From: Sinorhizobium arboris LMG 14919
Lineage (GTDB): Bacteria > Pseudomonadota > Alphaproteobacteria > Rhizobiales > Rhizobiaceae
DNA length: 64,000 nucleotides
Assembly (NCBI RefSeq): GCF_000427465.1
Contig: NZ_ATYB01000014.1
Location: 1,759,570-1,823,569 of the forward strand
Direction: 5' to 3'
The notes under the pieces are model-generated. The model did not search any database, was not told the DNA's origin, and saw only the letters and a list, made by a program, of their open reading frames with translations. A program made the position numbers and the translations under genes. The first letter of the stretch is position 1, and each line of letters opens with the position of its first letter. Positions 56,023-64,000 of this stretch are shown in pieces.

Positions 56023-57453
56023 TCACGCGTTCAGGCCGCTGCCCCACGGTCCGTGGTGACTGTCGGCGCCGTCGATGCGGTCGAAGCCGTGGGCGCCGAA
56101 GAAATCGCGCTGCGCCTGGATGACGTTGGCCGTGCCGCGGCCGCGGCGGTAGCTGTCGAAATAGCCGAGCGCCGAGGCCAGCGCCGGCACCGGCAGCCCC
56201 CCCAGGACTGCCGTCGAAACCACTCGGCGCAATGCACCGTCAGTCTCCTTGACCATCGCAGCGAAGGCGGGCGTGACGATCAGGTTCGCCGCATCCGGTG
56301 CCTTGGTAAAGGCGGTTGTGATCTCGTCGAGGAACTGCGAGCGGATGATGCAACCGGCGCGCCAGATCCTTGCAATCGTCGGCATAGGCAGGTTCCAGCC
56401 GAACTCCTTCGACGCTGCCGCCATGACCGCGAAGCCTTGCGCATAGGCGCCGATCTTGGCGGCGAGCAGCGCGTTTTCGAGGTCTCTGATAAAGGCGCCC
56501 CTGTCGGCAATCTCAATCTCGCCGACCGGCGGCAGACCGAGGATCTTCTCGGCGGCCTCCCGCTCTTCCTTCGCCGAGGAGATGCTGCGCGCTGCAACCG
56601 CCGCTTCGATTGCGGTTGCCGGCACGCCCATGTTCTGCGCCTCGATCACCGACCATTTGCCGGTACCCTTCTGACCGGCTTTGTCGAGGATCATGTCGAC
56701 GACGGGATTGCCGGTCAGCGGATCGGCGGCCTTCAAGACCTTCTCGGTGATTTCGATCAGGTAGGAGTTGAGCCGGCTCTTGTTCCAGGCTCCGAAGACC
56801 TCGCCGATCTCCTGCGCCGTCATCTTCAACCCGTCACGCAGGATGCCGTAGATCTCGGCAATCATCTGCATATCGGCATATTCGATGCCGTTATGGATCG
56901 TCTTGACGAAGTGGCCGGCACCGTTCTCGCCGAGCCACGCGACGCAGGGGTCGCCGTCATATTTCGCAGCGATCGACGTCAGGACCTTTTCGACGCGGCG
57001 ATAGGATTCTTCCGTGCCGCCGACCATGATCGAGGGCCCGTGGCGTGCGCCTTCCTCGCCACCGGAAACGCCCATGCCGATGAAGGTGAGGCCCGAGTCC
57101 TTCAGCGCGTCGAAACGGCGCATCGTGTCGCGGAAATTGGCATTGCCCGCATCGATCATGATGTCGCCCTTGGCGAGATGGGGTTTCAGCGCCTCCATCT
57201 GCTGGTCCACCGGGTCGCCGGCTTTGATCATGATGATGATCGGACGCGGCGGGCGGATGGCGGCGACGAACTCTTCGATCGTTTCGCAGGGAACGATTTG
57301 GTCCTTCAGCGCGCCGGCTTCGGCGTAAAACTTGCGCGTCGCGTCGACGGTACGGTTGAAAACGGCGATCCTGTTGCCTTTTTCAGCGATGTTGAGCGCC
57401 AGGTTCGAGCCCATGACTCCGAGACCGATTAGGCCGATTTCCGCCTGTGACAC
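56023..57453 (-). CDS. gnd: 6-phosphogluconate dehydrogenase, decarboxylating
   Basis: 476 residues, the standard long form, from a GTG with GGAGG eight bases upstream. N-terminal GLGVMGSNLALN, substrate motif GVSGGEEGARHGPSIM, catalytic Lys in GHFVKTIHNGIEYADMQ, and C-terminal FDSYRRGRGTANVIQAQRDFFGAH. Converts 6-phosphogluconate to ribulose 5-phosphate with NADP reduction in the pentose phosphate pathway. Confidence 0.96.
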   Translation of the reverse strand: MSQAEIGLIGLGVMGSNLALNIAEKGNRIAVFNRTVDATRKFYAEAGALKDQIVPCETIEEFVAAIRPPRPIIIMIKAGDPVDQQMEALKPHLAKGDIMIDAGNANFRDTMRRFDALKDSGLTFIGMGVSGGEEGARHGPSIMVGGTEESYRRVEKVLTSIAAKYDGDPCVAWLGENGAGHFVKTIHNGIEYADMQMIAEIYGILRDGLKMTAQEIGEVFGAWNKSRLNSYLIEITEKVLKAADPLTGNPVVDMILDKAGQKGTGKWSVIEAQNMGVPATAIEAAVAARSISSAKEEREAAEKILGLPPVGEIEIADRGAFIRDLENALLAAKIGAYAQGFAVMAAASKEFGWNLPMPTIARIWRAGCIIRSQFLDEITTAFTKAPDAANLIVTPAFAAMVKETDGALRRVVSTAVLGGLPVPALASALGYFDSYRRGRGTANVIQAQRDFFGAHGFDRIDGADSHHGPWGSGLNA

Positions 57454-57890
57454 GTGATTGCCTCCATTGGACAGGAGAACCGGCCACCGGACGCAATTGC
57501 GCTCGTGCCGGCCCTCGAATTGATCTGCGCATGTCTGCCGCCCCAAAGATGAACAAGGGCCGGTCGGCACGCGGCGGCGGAGGCTGTTTTGGCATTCAAA
57601 TCGATTTACGACAAGCCGTTCCTGACAAAATCAATTCCATTTCCGGCCTCGCCTTGCCGTCCTCGATCAGGCGCCGGGAGGCGGCCTCGATGCGCCTGTC
57701 GGAATGCAGTCTTGTGGTGAAATCCACGGCTTATGTCGCTTCCAACCCGGTGTTCTGCACGATCCGGCCCGCGCAGCCTTGATCTCCATCGGGTTTGCGC
57801 CCTAATGCCGCAGAACACGTCCGAGTCCCCGCGACGGGAACAGAGGGGCCGGCGCGCAATCTCCAATGTCAAAATAGGAGCGAGGACCGC
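57454..57890. other. Divergent intergenic region gnd / AGCS
   Basis: 437 bases. Several frames are open, but none has a recognisable product or ribosome site. AGGAG precedes the symporter start. Confidence 0.4.
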
Positions 57891-59309
57891 ATGGACACAA
57901 TCGTCGGCTTTCTGAACACAATCTTCTGGGGCTATGTGCTCATCTATGGCCTGCTTGCGGTCGGCCTCTTTTTCACGGTCCGGCTCGGCTTTCCCCAGAT
58001 CGTTCATTTCGGCGAAATGTTCCGGGTCTTAAGCCGCGGCGGCAGCAGGGACGCAGCCGGGATCAGCCCCTTCCAGGCGCTGATGGTCAGCCTCGCCTCA
58101 CGTGTCGGAACGGGAAATCTCGCCGGCGTTGCCGTCGCTCTCTATCTCGGCGGACCGGGCGCGACCTTCTGGATGTGGCTCGTAGCGTTCGTCGGCATGG
58201 CGACCGCCTATGCCGAAAGCGCTTTGGCGCAGCTATACAAGGTACGAAACGAGGACGGGCAATATCGCGGCGGGCCGGCATTCTATATCGCCCGCGGCCT
58301 CAATGCGCCCTGGGCGGCCACGATCTTCTCGGCCTGCCTGATCCTCTCCTTCGGCCTCGTCTTCAACGCCGTTCAGGCAAACTCTATCGCCGATGCGGTC
58401 CAGGGCGCCTTCGGCGTTCCCAAACTCGCAGTCGGCATCGCCGTTGCACTCCTCTCCGGCGTCGTCATCTTCGGCGGCATCCGGCAGATCGCCCGCGTCG
58501 CAGAGATCGTCGTCCCCTTCATGGCCGCCGCCTACCTTCTGACCGCAGTCTATGTGCTGATCGCGAATGCCTCAGCGGTCCCGGGCGTCCTCTGGACGAT
58601 CATCTCGAGCGCTTTCGGCCTGCAGGAGGCAGCCGGCGGCATCGCCGGCGGAGTCGCTGCCGCGATGCTCAATGGCGTCAAACGCGGCCTCTTTTCCAAC
58701 GAAGCAGGAATGGGTTCGGCCCCGAACATCGCAGCCGTGGCGACGCCTGCACCGCACCATCCCTCTTCGCAGGGCTTCGTGCAGTCCCTTGGCGTCTTCA
58801 TCGACACGATCCTGATCTGCACCGCGACGTCGGTGATGATCCTGCTTTCCGGCACGCTGGAGCCCGGCTCCGGCGTCACCGGAACACAGCTCACGCAGGC
58901 GGCGATGAGTGCACATATCGGTTCCGCCGGCACCTATTTCATCGCCATTGCGATCTTCTTTTTCGCCTTCACCTCGATCATCGGCAACTATTCCTATGCC
59001 GAGAACGCGCTGACCTATCTCGGCGGCGGCAACCGGACCGGGCTTACGATCATGCGTTGTGCAACGCTGACGATGGTCGTCTGGGGCGCCTACGAAAGTA
59101 TCACCACCGTCTTCGACGCGGCCGATGCCTCCATGGGACTGATGGCGACGATCAATCTCGTCGCGATCCTGCTCCTTTCGGGTACCATCGCAAAGCTGAC
59201 GAAAGACTATTTCGAGCAGCGTAAAGCGGGCGCCGTTCCGGTTTTTCACGCAGCCGACTACCCGGAACTGCAGGGAAAGATCGACGGCGAGATCTGGTCA
59301 CGCGATTAG
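57891..59309 (+). CDS. Alanine/glycine:cation symporter (AGCS family)
   Basis: 472 residues from ATG 57891, about eleven helices. Family blocks SLASRVGTGNLAGVAVAL, YRGGPAFYIARGL, NEAGMGSAPNIAAVATP and GNYSYAENAL. Takes up alanine or glycine with sodium or protons. Confidence 0.94.
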   Translation: MDTIVGFLNTIFWGYVLIYGLLAVGLFFTVRLGFPQIVHFGEMFRVLSRGGSRDAAGISPFQALMVSLASRVGTGNLAGVAVALYLGGPGATFWMWLVAFVGMATAYAESALAQLYKVRNEDGQYRGGPAFYIARGLNAPWAATIFSACLILSFGLVFNAVQANSIADAVQGAFGVPKLAVGIAVALLSGVVIFGGIRQIARVAEIVVPFMAAAYLLTAVYVLIANASAVPGVLWTIISSAFGLQEAAGGIAGGVAAAMLNGVKRGLFSNEAGMGSAPNIAAVATPAPHHPSSQGFVQSLGVFIDTILICTATSVMILLSGTLEPGSGVTGTQLTQAAMSAHIGSAGTYFIAIAIFFFAFTSIIGNYSYAENALTYLGGGNRTGLTIMRCATLTMVVWGAYESITTVFDAADASMGLMATINLVAILLLSGTIAKLTKDYFEQRKAGAVPVFHAADYPELQGKIDGEIWSRD

Positions 59310-59392
59310 AACCAGGCTGGGATCGCCGAGCCATTCCCCGGGCTCGGCGATTGGACATTGACCACGCCGGTCAACGGGCGCAAAAAAGGGCA

Positions 59393-60307
59393 ATGGCAAG
59401 GCCCTGCCCCGCATACAGCCGAGACGCTGGCGCCCCGCAACGGCTCCATCGGGAGGCCGCGGCCGGCAGTCCAGTCGTCGACACGCAGAGGCTCGGGCCT
59501 CCCGCGCTCGCCCGGACGAGCGGAATCTACCGTGAGCAGCCGCCCCCTGCGGCGCTCGCCTCCCACTTCAAATGCCTCTGGCTGCATCGGATGCCCGACG
59601 GTGTGCCTTCGAACATCGCCGTCGTCCCTGATGGTTGCTGCGACATCATCTGGTCGTCGAAAGGGCTCGCCCTCGTCGGCCCCGACAGGACCGCCGCCTT
59701 TCCGAAGCTTCCTGCCGGTGAAACGATCATCGGTGCGCGCTTCCGGATCGGCGCGGCGGCATCGTGGTTGCGGAAGCCGTTGCGTGACATCACCGGCCAA
59801 ACGGTGCCGCTCAATCTCCTCTGGGATTGCGATACGGACGAGATCGAGGCCCGGATGCGGGAGGCAGCGAGCACGCCTGAGCGGCTCGGTGTTCTTGCCG
59901 TGGTCCTGCTTGAACGCCTCTGGGCCGCCGAACCCCAGCCGCCGGATATTGCCGCTTGCGTCGCTCGTCTCCAGGTCGATCGACTGACCGTGGACGACCC
60001 CATCCGGACCCTTGTCCGTGAGATCGTCACCAGCGAGCGGACGCTTCGCCGGCGCTGCCACGAGCATCTCGGCTACGGCGCAAAGACCCTCGACCGCATT
60101 CTTCGCCTGCAGCGTTTTCTGACCGCCTGCCACGCGCGGCCCGGGGACACGCTGGCAAATCTCGCACTCGATGCCGGCTATGCCGATCAGGCCCATCTTG
60201 CCCGGGAAGCAAGAGAGCTCACATCCTTTACGCCGCGCGAAATCCAGCGGCAGTTGACCGCGCGTTTCGGCAATGTGCGGGTCGAGAATTTCCGCACAAC
60301 AACCTGA
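59393..60307 (+). CDS. AraC-family regulator with DUF6597-type N-terminal domain
   Basis: About 304 residues; the start is uncertain (ATG 59393, or TTG 59351). N-terminal sensor ASHFKCLWLHRMPDG with VVPDGCCDIIW is the DUF6597-like domain; C-terminal HTH has SERTLRRRCHEHLG and LALDAGYADQAHLAREAREL. Regulated genes unknown; may control the SRPBCC/VOC pair downstream. Confidence 0.85.
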   Translation: MARPCPAYSRDAGAPQRLHREAAAGSPVVDTQRLGPPALARTSGIYREQPPPAALASHFKCLWLHRMPDGVPSNIAVVPDGCCDIIWSSKGLALVGPDRTAAFPKLPAGETIIGARFRIGAAASWLRKPLRDITGQTVPLNLLWDCDTDEIEARMREAASTPERLGVLAVVLLERLWAAEPQPPDIAACVARLQVDRLTVDDPIRTLVREIVTSERTLRRRCHEHLGYGAKTLDRILRLQRFLTACHARPGDTLANLALDAGYADQAHLAREARELTSFTPREIQRQLTARFGNVRVENFRTTT

Positions 60308-60433
60308 TTTAAAAGACTTTGTCACGTCCAAAGGCCACCGGTATCGTTGATCGGTCTCGAGCCTCAAGATTGGCCGTTTCGTTCAAGACCATTGCCTGGC
60401 GCAATGCTATAAGTCCCCTCGATGGAGGAACGC

Positions 60434-60877
60434 ATGGCGACGATGTCGGCCCGGATCATTCACACCGCGATCGAGCGCGACTGGCGCGAGGTCTATGCCT
60501 TCATGGCCGACCACGAGAAGATGCCGCTGTGGGCGACCGGTCTCTCCTCCGGGCTCACGCGCGACGGCGACGAGTGGATCGCCGCCGGGCCCCTCGGCAA
60601 TGCCCGCGTCCGCTTCGTTTCCGACAACGAATTCGGCGTGGTCGACCACCTGGTGACACTCGCCGACGGCACGCGGGTGCACAACGCGCTTCGCGTTGTG
60701 CCGAACGGCGACGGTGCGGAAGTCATGTTCACTCTGCTCAGGCAGCCGGATATGAGCGACGCCCGGTTCGCCGAGGACGCGGCCTGGGTGGAAAAGGACC
60801 TTGCCGCGCTCAAATCCATCCTGGAAGCCGATAATCACAAGCAGGAAGGCGGCGAAGACAATGGCCAACAAAGGTAA
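60434..60877 (+). CDS. SRPBCC (START-like) domain protein
   Basis: 147 residues from ATG 60434 (GGAGG five bases upstream). IERDWREVYAFMADHEKMPLW is a typical polyketide-cyclase/START helix and strand, with WVEKDLAALKSIL as the long C-terminal helix that closes the hydrophobic pocket. Ligand unknown. Overlaps the next gene by 17 bases. Confidence 0.85.
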   Translation: MATMSARIIHTAIERDWREVYAFMADHEKMPLWATGLSSGLTRDGDEWIAAGPLGNARVRFVSDNEFGVVDHLVTLADGTRVHNALRVVPNGDGAEVMFTLLRQPDMSDARFAEDAAWVEKDLAALKSILEADNHKQEGGEDNGQQR

Positions 60878-61214
60878 CGACAGACGCATCGATTATGTCG
60901 AGTTCAACGTGACGGACATTGACGCGAGCAAGGCCTTCTACGGCAGCGCCTTCGGCTGGACCTTCAAGGACTACGGCCCGGAATATTGCGAGTTCTCTGA
61001 TGGGCGGCTGACCGGCGGTTTCACCACACTCGGTCCGGTCCGCAGCGGCGGCCCGCTCGTCATCATCTATGCCGAGCAGATCGAGGACGCCCAGCGCCGG
61101 GTCGAAGCCGCAGGCGGTAAGATCGTCAAGCCTGTCTTCGCCTTCCCGGGCGGCAGGCGGTTCCATTTTGCCGACCCGGATGGTTATGAGCTGGCGGTGT
61201 GGTCCGCACAGTAG
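60861..61214 (+). CDS. VOC-superfamily protein (glyoxalase/bleomycin resistance-like)
   Basis: 117 residues. Two beta-alpha-beta-beta-beta modules: IDYVEFNVTDIDASKAFYGS AFGW at the start and RRFHFADPDGYELAVWS at the end. VOC members bind metal or small hydrophobic ligands. Translationally coupled to the SRPBCC gene. Confidence 0.88.
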   Translation: MANKGNDRRIDYVEFNVTDIDASKAFYGSAFGWTFKDYGPEYCEFSDGRLTGGFTTLGPVRSGGPLVIIYAEQIEDAQRRVEAAGGKIVKPVFAFPGGRRFHFADPDGYELAVWSAQ

Positions 61215-61253
61215 TCCTGCGTCTCCGGAGTGCCGCCATCGCCGTAGCGGTCA

Positions 61254-61340
61254 TCATTCGCCGAAACGGATGAAGAGCGCGCCGACGAGTCCGAAGACGA
61301 CGATGCACTGCAAGATGAACATCGGCCATTCCTGTGACAT
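61254..61340 (-). CDS. Probable 28-residue single-span membrane protein
   Basis: ATG 61340 follows a strong AGGAGG with seven bases of spacing. The product starts MSQEWPMFILQC, continues as one hydrophobic helix of about 18 residues, and ends with a charged RFGE. Such strong translation signals in front of a perfect transmembrane span suggest a real small membrane protein. Too short to be found by ordinary gene calling. Confidence 0.6.
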   Translation of the reverse strand: MSQEWPMFILQCIVVFGLVGALFIRFGE

Positions 61341-61476
61341 CTCGATTCCTCCTCTCGGGTGGACGCTGTCACGATTGCCTTTGCGCAAGGCGCGCATTTC
61401 CAGACAAGCCTTGAATCGGCACCGATTTAAGGAGATGGCGATCTGCGAAGGGAAAAGATGCGCGCCGCGGACCGGT

Positions 61477-62400
61477 TCAAAGAGACCGCTTGATGTGCCA
61501 ACGGTCATGATACCAGAGCCACTGGCCCGGATATTCGCGAACCCAGCTCTCGACTTTGTCGTTCAGCATCTGCGCCGTCGCCGTGACGTCGACGCTGCCA
61601 TCGCCCCTGCGGGGGATTTCGACCGCCGGCTCGAGCTCCAGCCGAAAGCGGTTGCCGGGTAGCCGAATGCAACGGGCCGGATAGACCTCGCAATTGAACT
61701 GGCGGACGAGCTTGGCGAGCAGCGGATTCGTCTGCACGTCCTGACCGAAGAATTTCGTCTTGAGGCCCTTGCGGAACTTCTGGTCGACGAGGACGCCAAC
61801 GGCTCCACCCCGCTCGAGCTGCCGGGCCAGGGCGAAGGAGGAGCCGGCGTGCGACGGAACGAGGTTACCCATACGCTCCTTGCGGAATTCGAATACCCGG
61901 TCGGCGAGATAAGGATTGTTCGGCGGACGGAAGAGCACCGTCACGTCGAGACCGAAGGCGGAGCCGGCAACCGGCAGCATTTCGAAATTGCCGCTATGAG
62001 CCGTGAACACGATGAACGGCCGCGGATTGTCCCGCAACTCCAGGAAGAGCGGGATGCCCGAAACCTCCACCCTGCCCGGCTCGGCGCGCGCCGGATCGAA
62101 GTCGAAGAGCTGATCGAGGAACACGTATTCGGCGGCAAGCCGACCCATATTGCCCCAGCTTTCCAGCGCGATCGCCTCGATCTCGGCATCGCCTTTCTCA
62201 GGAAAGGCGTTGCGCAGATTGGTCAGCGTCAGCTTGTGGCGACGGGTCTTCGGACCGATCCGGCGGGCAACCCCATCCATGAAGCTGATCGCCATGTCCG
62301 GTGGAAAAAGCTTGAGTATGGTGAGAAGCAGCAGGACGAACTGCGCGATCGACCATTGACGGAAGCGATTCGCAGCGAGCACCAGCCGTGTGATCAGCAT
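61477..62400 (-). CDS. lpxXL: Lipid A acyltransferase LpxXL (HtrB/LpxL family)
   Basis: About 307 residues from ATG 62400. N-terminal anchor (AQFVLLLLTILKLFP) and the acyltransferase motif HSGNFE in FTAHSGNFEML, then VLVDQKFRKGL. In rhizobia the family member next to the AcpXL cluster transfers the 28-carbon 27-hydroxy acid from AcpXL to lipid A. Position 11 bases after the alcohol dehydrogenase and near fabF supports LpxXL over ordinary lauroyltransferase. Confidence 0.88.
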   Translation of the reverse strand: MLITRLVLAANRFRQWSIAQFVLLLLTILKLFPPDMAISFMDGVARRIGPKTRRHKLTLTNLRNAFPEKGDAEIEAIALESWGNMGRLAAEYVFLDQLFDFDPARAEPGRVEVSGIPLFLELRDNPRPFIVFTAHSGNFEMLPVAGSAFGLDVTVLFRPPNNPYLADRVFEFRKERMGNLVPSHAGSSFALARQLERGGAVGVLVDQKFRKGLKTKFFGQDVQTNPLLAKLVRQFNCEVYPARCIRLPGNRFRLELEPAVEIPRRGDGSVDVTATAQMLNDKVESWVREYPGQWLWYHDRWHIKRSL

Positions 62401-62411
62401 CCGCACGAAAA

Positions 62412-63440
62412 TCAATCCATCCGCAACACGATCTTGCCGAAGATCTGGCGTGACTCCATCCGCTCCAGTGCGCGGTCGATGTCGTTGAGCCCCACCTCGG
62501 TGTCGATGACCGGGTGAACGAGTCCGCGCGCCATCTTCTGCATGGCGTTTGCCATGTTCTCCATGCGGCAACCGAAAGAACCGAGCAGTTTCAGCTGCTG
62601 CTGGAACAGCATCATCAGGTTCATGTCAGTCGAGACGCCGGAAGTCGAGCCGCAGGTAACGAGCCTCCCGCCGCGTTTCATCGACAGCATCGAACCCGCC
62701 CAGGTATCCTTGCCGACATGTTCGAAAACGACATCGACGCCCTTCTTCTTCGTCAGCTTCCGCACGACCCCTTCGAAACGGTCGGTCCGGTAGTTGATGA
62801 CGTGGTCGGCACCGAGCGCTTTTGCCCTATCGATCTTGTCGTCCGAGCCTACGGTGGTGATGACTGTGCAGCCGATCTTCTTGGCGAGCTGGATCGCGGC
62901 CGTGCCGATACCCGAGCCGCCCGCATGGACAAGGATCGTCTCGCCGGGTTCGAGCCTGGCGTTGTCGAACAGCATATGTTCGACGGTGCCGAAGGTGACC
63001 GGCGCCAACGCCGCGCCGACTTCGTCGACGCCCGGGGGCGCAAGGACCAGCAGGCGCGCCGGAAGGTTGACCTTCTCCTGCGCGAAGCCGTCCAGATGGA
63101 AGCCATGGACACCCCCGACATGTTCGCAGAGATTGTCGCGTCCCTCGCGGCATGGGCGGCAGAGGCCGCAGGTACGCGCTCCGTAGATCGAGACGAGCTG
63201 ACCGGGAAGAACATTTGCCACGCCCGGACCGATGCTCTCCACGACCCCGGAGGCTTCCGCGCCGATGACGAGCGGCATCTTGCGCTTGGCAAACGCCATG
63301 CCGCGCCAGCCCCATACGTCGATATGATTGAGCGCGACGGCCTTGACCCGCAGCGTCACCTCGCCAGGACCGGGCGCCTCCGGCTCCGGCAGATCGGTGA
63401 TTTCAAGCTTGCGGTCATCGAGCAATTGCAGGGCGCGCAT
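62412..63440 (-). CDS. Zinc-binding MDR alcohol dehydrogenase of the VLCFA cluster
   Basis: 342 residues. GroES-like half with the structural-zinc cysteines in CGLCRPCREGRDNLC; Rossmann half with HAGGSGIGTAAIQLAKKIG. The conserved place between fabF and lpxXL in rhizobial lipid A clusters suggests a role in making the hydroxylated very-long-chain acid, but the reaction is unproven. Confidence 0.9.
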   Translation of the reverse strand: MRALQLLDDRKLEITDLPEPEAPGPGEVTLRVKAVALNHIDVWGWRGMAFAKRKMPLVIGAEASGVVESIGPGVANVLPGQLVSIYGARTCGLCRPCREGRDNLCEHVGGVHGFHLDGFAQEKVNLPARLLVLAPPGVDEVGAALAPVTFGTVEHMLFDNARLEPGETILVHAGGSGIGTAAIQLAKKIGCTVITTVGSDDKIDRAKALGADHVINYRTDRFEGVVRKLTKKKGVDVVFEHVGKDTWAGSMLSMKRGGRLVTCGSTSGVSTDMNLMMLFQQQLKLLGSFGCRMENMANAMQKMARGLVHPVIDTEVGLNDIDRALERMESRQIFGKIVLRMD

Positions 63441-63478
63441 GGTCTTTCCTTTGCGGAAGGCAGATGTGCTCGAGCGGC

Positions 63479-64000
63479 TCAGGCCGGCTCGGCGGTCATG
63501 ACAAGGCTGGCGTTCTGGCCGCCGAAGCCGAAGGAATTCGACAGCACTGCAGTCACCTGCTGGCTGCGCTTCACGTTCGGCACGACGTCGAGAACGATTG
63601 CCGGGTCGGGATTCTGATAGTTGATCGTCGGCGGCAACGTGCCGGTGAGCATCGTCTGGAGAGAGAAGACCGCCTCGACCGCACCGGCTGCCGTCAGCGT
63701 GTGGCCGATCATGGACTTGTTGGATGAAACCGGGATCGACGGCAGCCGTTCGCCGAAGACCGCGGACATCGACAGGTATTCCATCTTGTCGTTCTCGGGC
63801 GTGGAGGTGCCATGGGCATTGATGTAGCCGATCCCGGCTTCGTCGATGCCGGCATCGGCAAGTGCCGCACGGATGGTCGCGATCGCCGGCCCGCCATCGG
63901 GCGAGGAGCGCGTGCGGTGGAAGAGGTCGGCCTTTTCGCCGCAGCCTTTGAGTATGCCGTAGATGCGGGCGCCGCGAGCGATCGCTGCTTCCAACGATTC
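63479..64000 (-). CDS. fabF: Beta-ketoacyl-ACP synthase (FabF type), 5' part missing
   Basis: The C-terminal 173 residues or so are in the window. Catalytic His in NAHGTSTPENDK, Lys/His in SNKSMIGHTLTAAGAVE, and the closing NSFGFGGQNASLVM. The nucleophile Cys is beyond the right edge. Given its partners it is probably the fabF1XL elongation enzyme that builds the C28 chain on AcpXL. The stop lies 38 bases before the alcohol dehydrogenase start. Confidence 0.92.
   Translation of the reverse strand, partial: ESLEAAIARGARIYGILKGCGEKADLFHRTRSSPDGGPAIATIRAALADAGIDEAGIGYINAHGTSTPENDKMEYLSMSAVFGERLPSIPVSSNKSMIGHTLTAAGAVEAVFSLQTMLTGTLPPTINYQNPDPAIVLDVVPNVKRSQQVTAVLSNSFGFGGQNASLVMTAEPA

Noticed and set aside
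57447..57782. 111-codon plus frame between gnd and the symporter
   Set aside because: Overlaps the gnd start antisense, with no family resemblance or ribosome site.

Overview
The window looks like a stretch of chromosome from a Rhizobiaceae alphaproteobacterium, most likely Sinorhizobium (Ensifer). This rests on high-GC codon use, a DUF982 protein, short intergenic palindromic mosaic repeats of the rhizobial type, and a lipid A very-long-chain acyl module (fabF / alcohol dehydrogenase / lpxXL) in the order known from Sinorhizobium. The divergent znuA / znuCB-zur arrangement and the gnd neighbourhood also fit. I saw no rRNA, tRNA, insertion sequence, prophage or CRISPR array. Species assignment is inference from gene content only.

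Layout. 1-2.8 kb: divergent cobT and cobS (lower-ligand loop of cobalamin), then a DUF1289 protein and a membrane-anchored aspartic protease. 2.8-4.5 kb: a two-gene ABC-2 exporter. 4.7-6 kb: a sulfide/persulfide module, BigR-type repressor plus Blh metallo-hydrolase, with an AT-rich candidate operator. 6.2-10.4 kb: two cell-envelope lipoproteins (extensin-like, triple Kazal) and a chemoreceptor. 10.5-19 kb: housekeeping genes (thioesterase, uvrB, DnaJ-domain protein, cold-shock protein, dusA) and a glycine-rich tandem-repeat secreted protein. 19-29.8 kb: an accessory redox block of short-chain dehydrogenases, an aldo/keto reductase, RidA, a tautomerase and a molybdenum hydroxylase pair, with three LysR and one AraC regulator. 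30.2-32.5 kb: a second tandem-repeat secreted protein and small lineage-specific genes. 32.6-37.9 kb: FAH-family hydrolase, gamma carbonic anhydrase, the zinc uptake regulon (zur, znuB, znuC, znuA) and an RcnB-like protein.

38-55.5 kb is a carbohydrate and organic-acid region: a GH43 glycosidase, a complete TRAP transporter (DctQ, DctM, DctP), then a minus-strand block holding an ABC sugar importer (binding protein, two permeases, ATPase), a GH2 beta-mannosidase-like enzyme, a TIM-barrel isomerase, a Gfo/Idh/MocA dehydrogenase and a YghZ-like reductase. A divergent LacI regulator flanks it, and two near-identical LacI-type operators lie in the intergenic region. The enzymes suggest import and breakdown of a plant-type oligosaccharide. 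55.6-64 kb: gnd, an AGCS amino-acid symporter, an AraC regulator, a small START/VOC pair, a probable 28-residue membrane protein, and the start of the VLCFA lipid A cluster, running off the right edge within fabF.

I found no clearly new multi-gene defence or mobile system. The most interesting signals are regulatory palindromes (LacI, Zur and BigR-like sites, and a hairpin covering a ribosome binding site), a Gln in place of the expected catalytic Glu in the molybdenum hydroxylase, two unrelated secreted repeat proteins (one with its repeat continuing out of frame past the stop), and a repeat-bearing C-terminal tail on UvrB.
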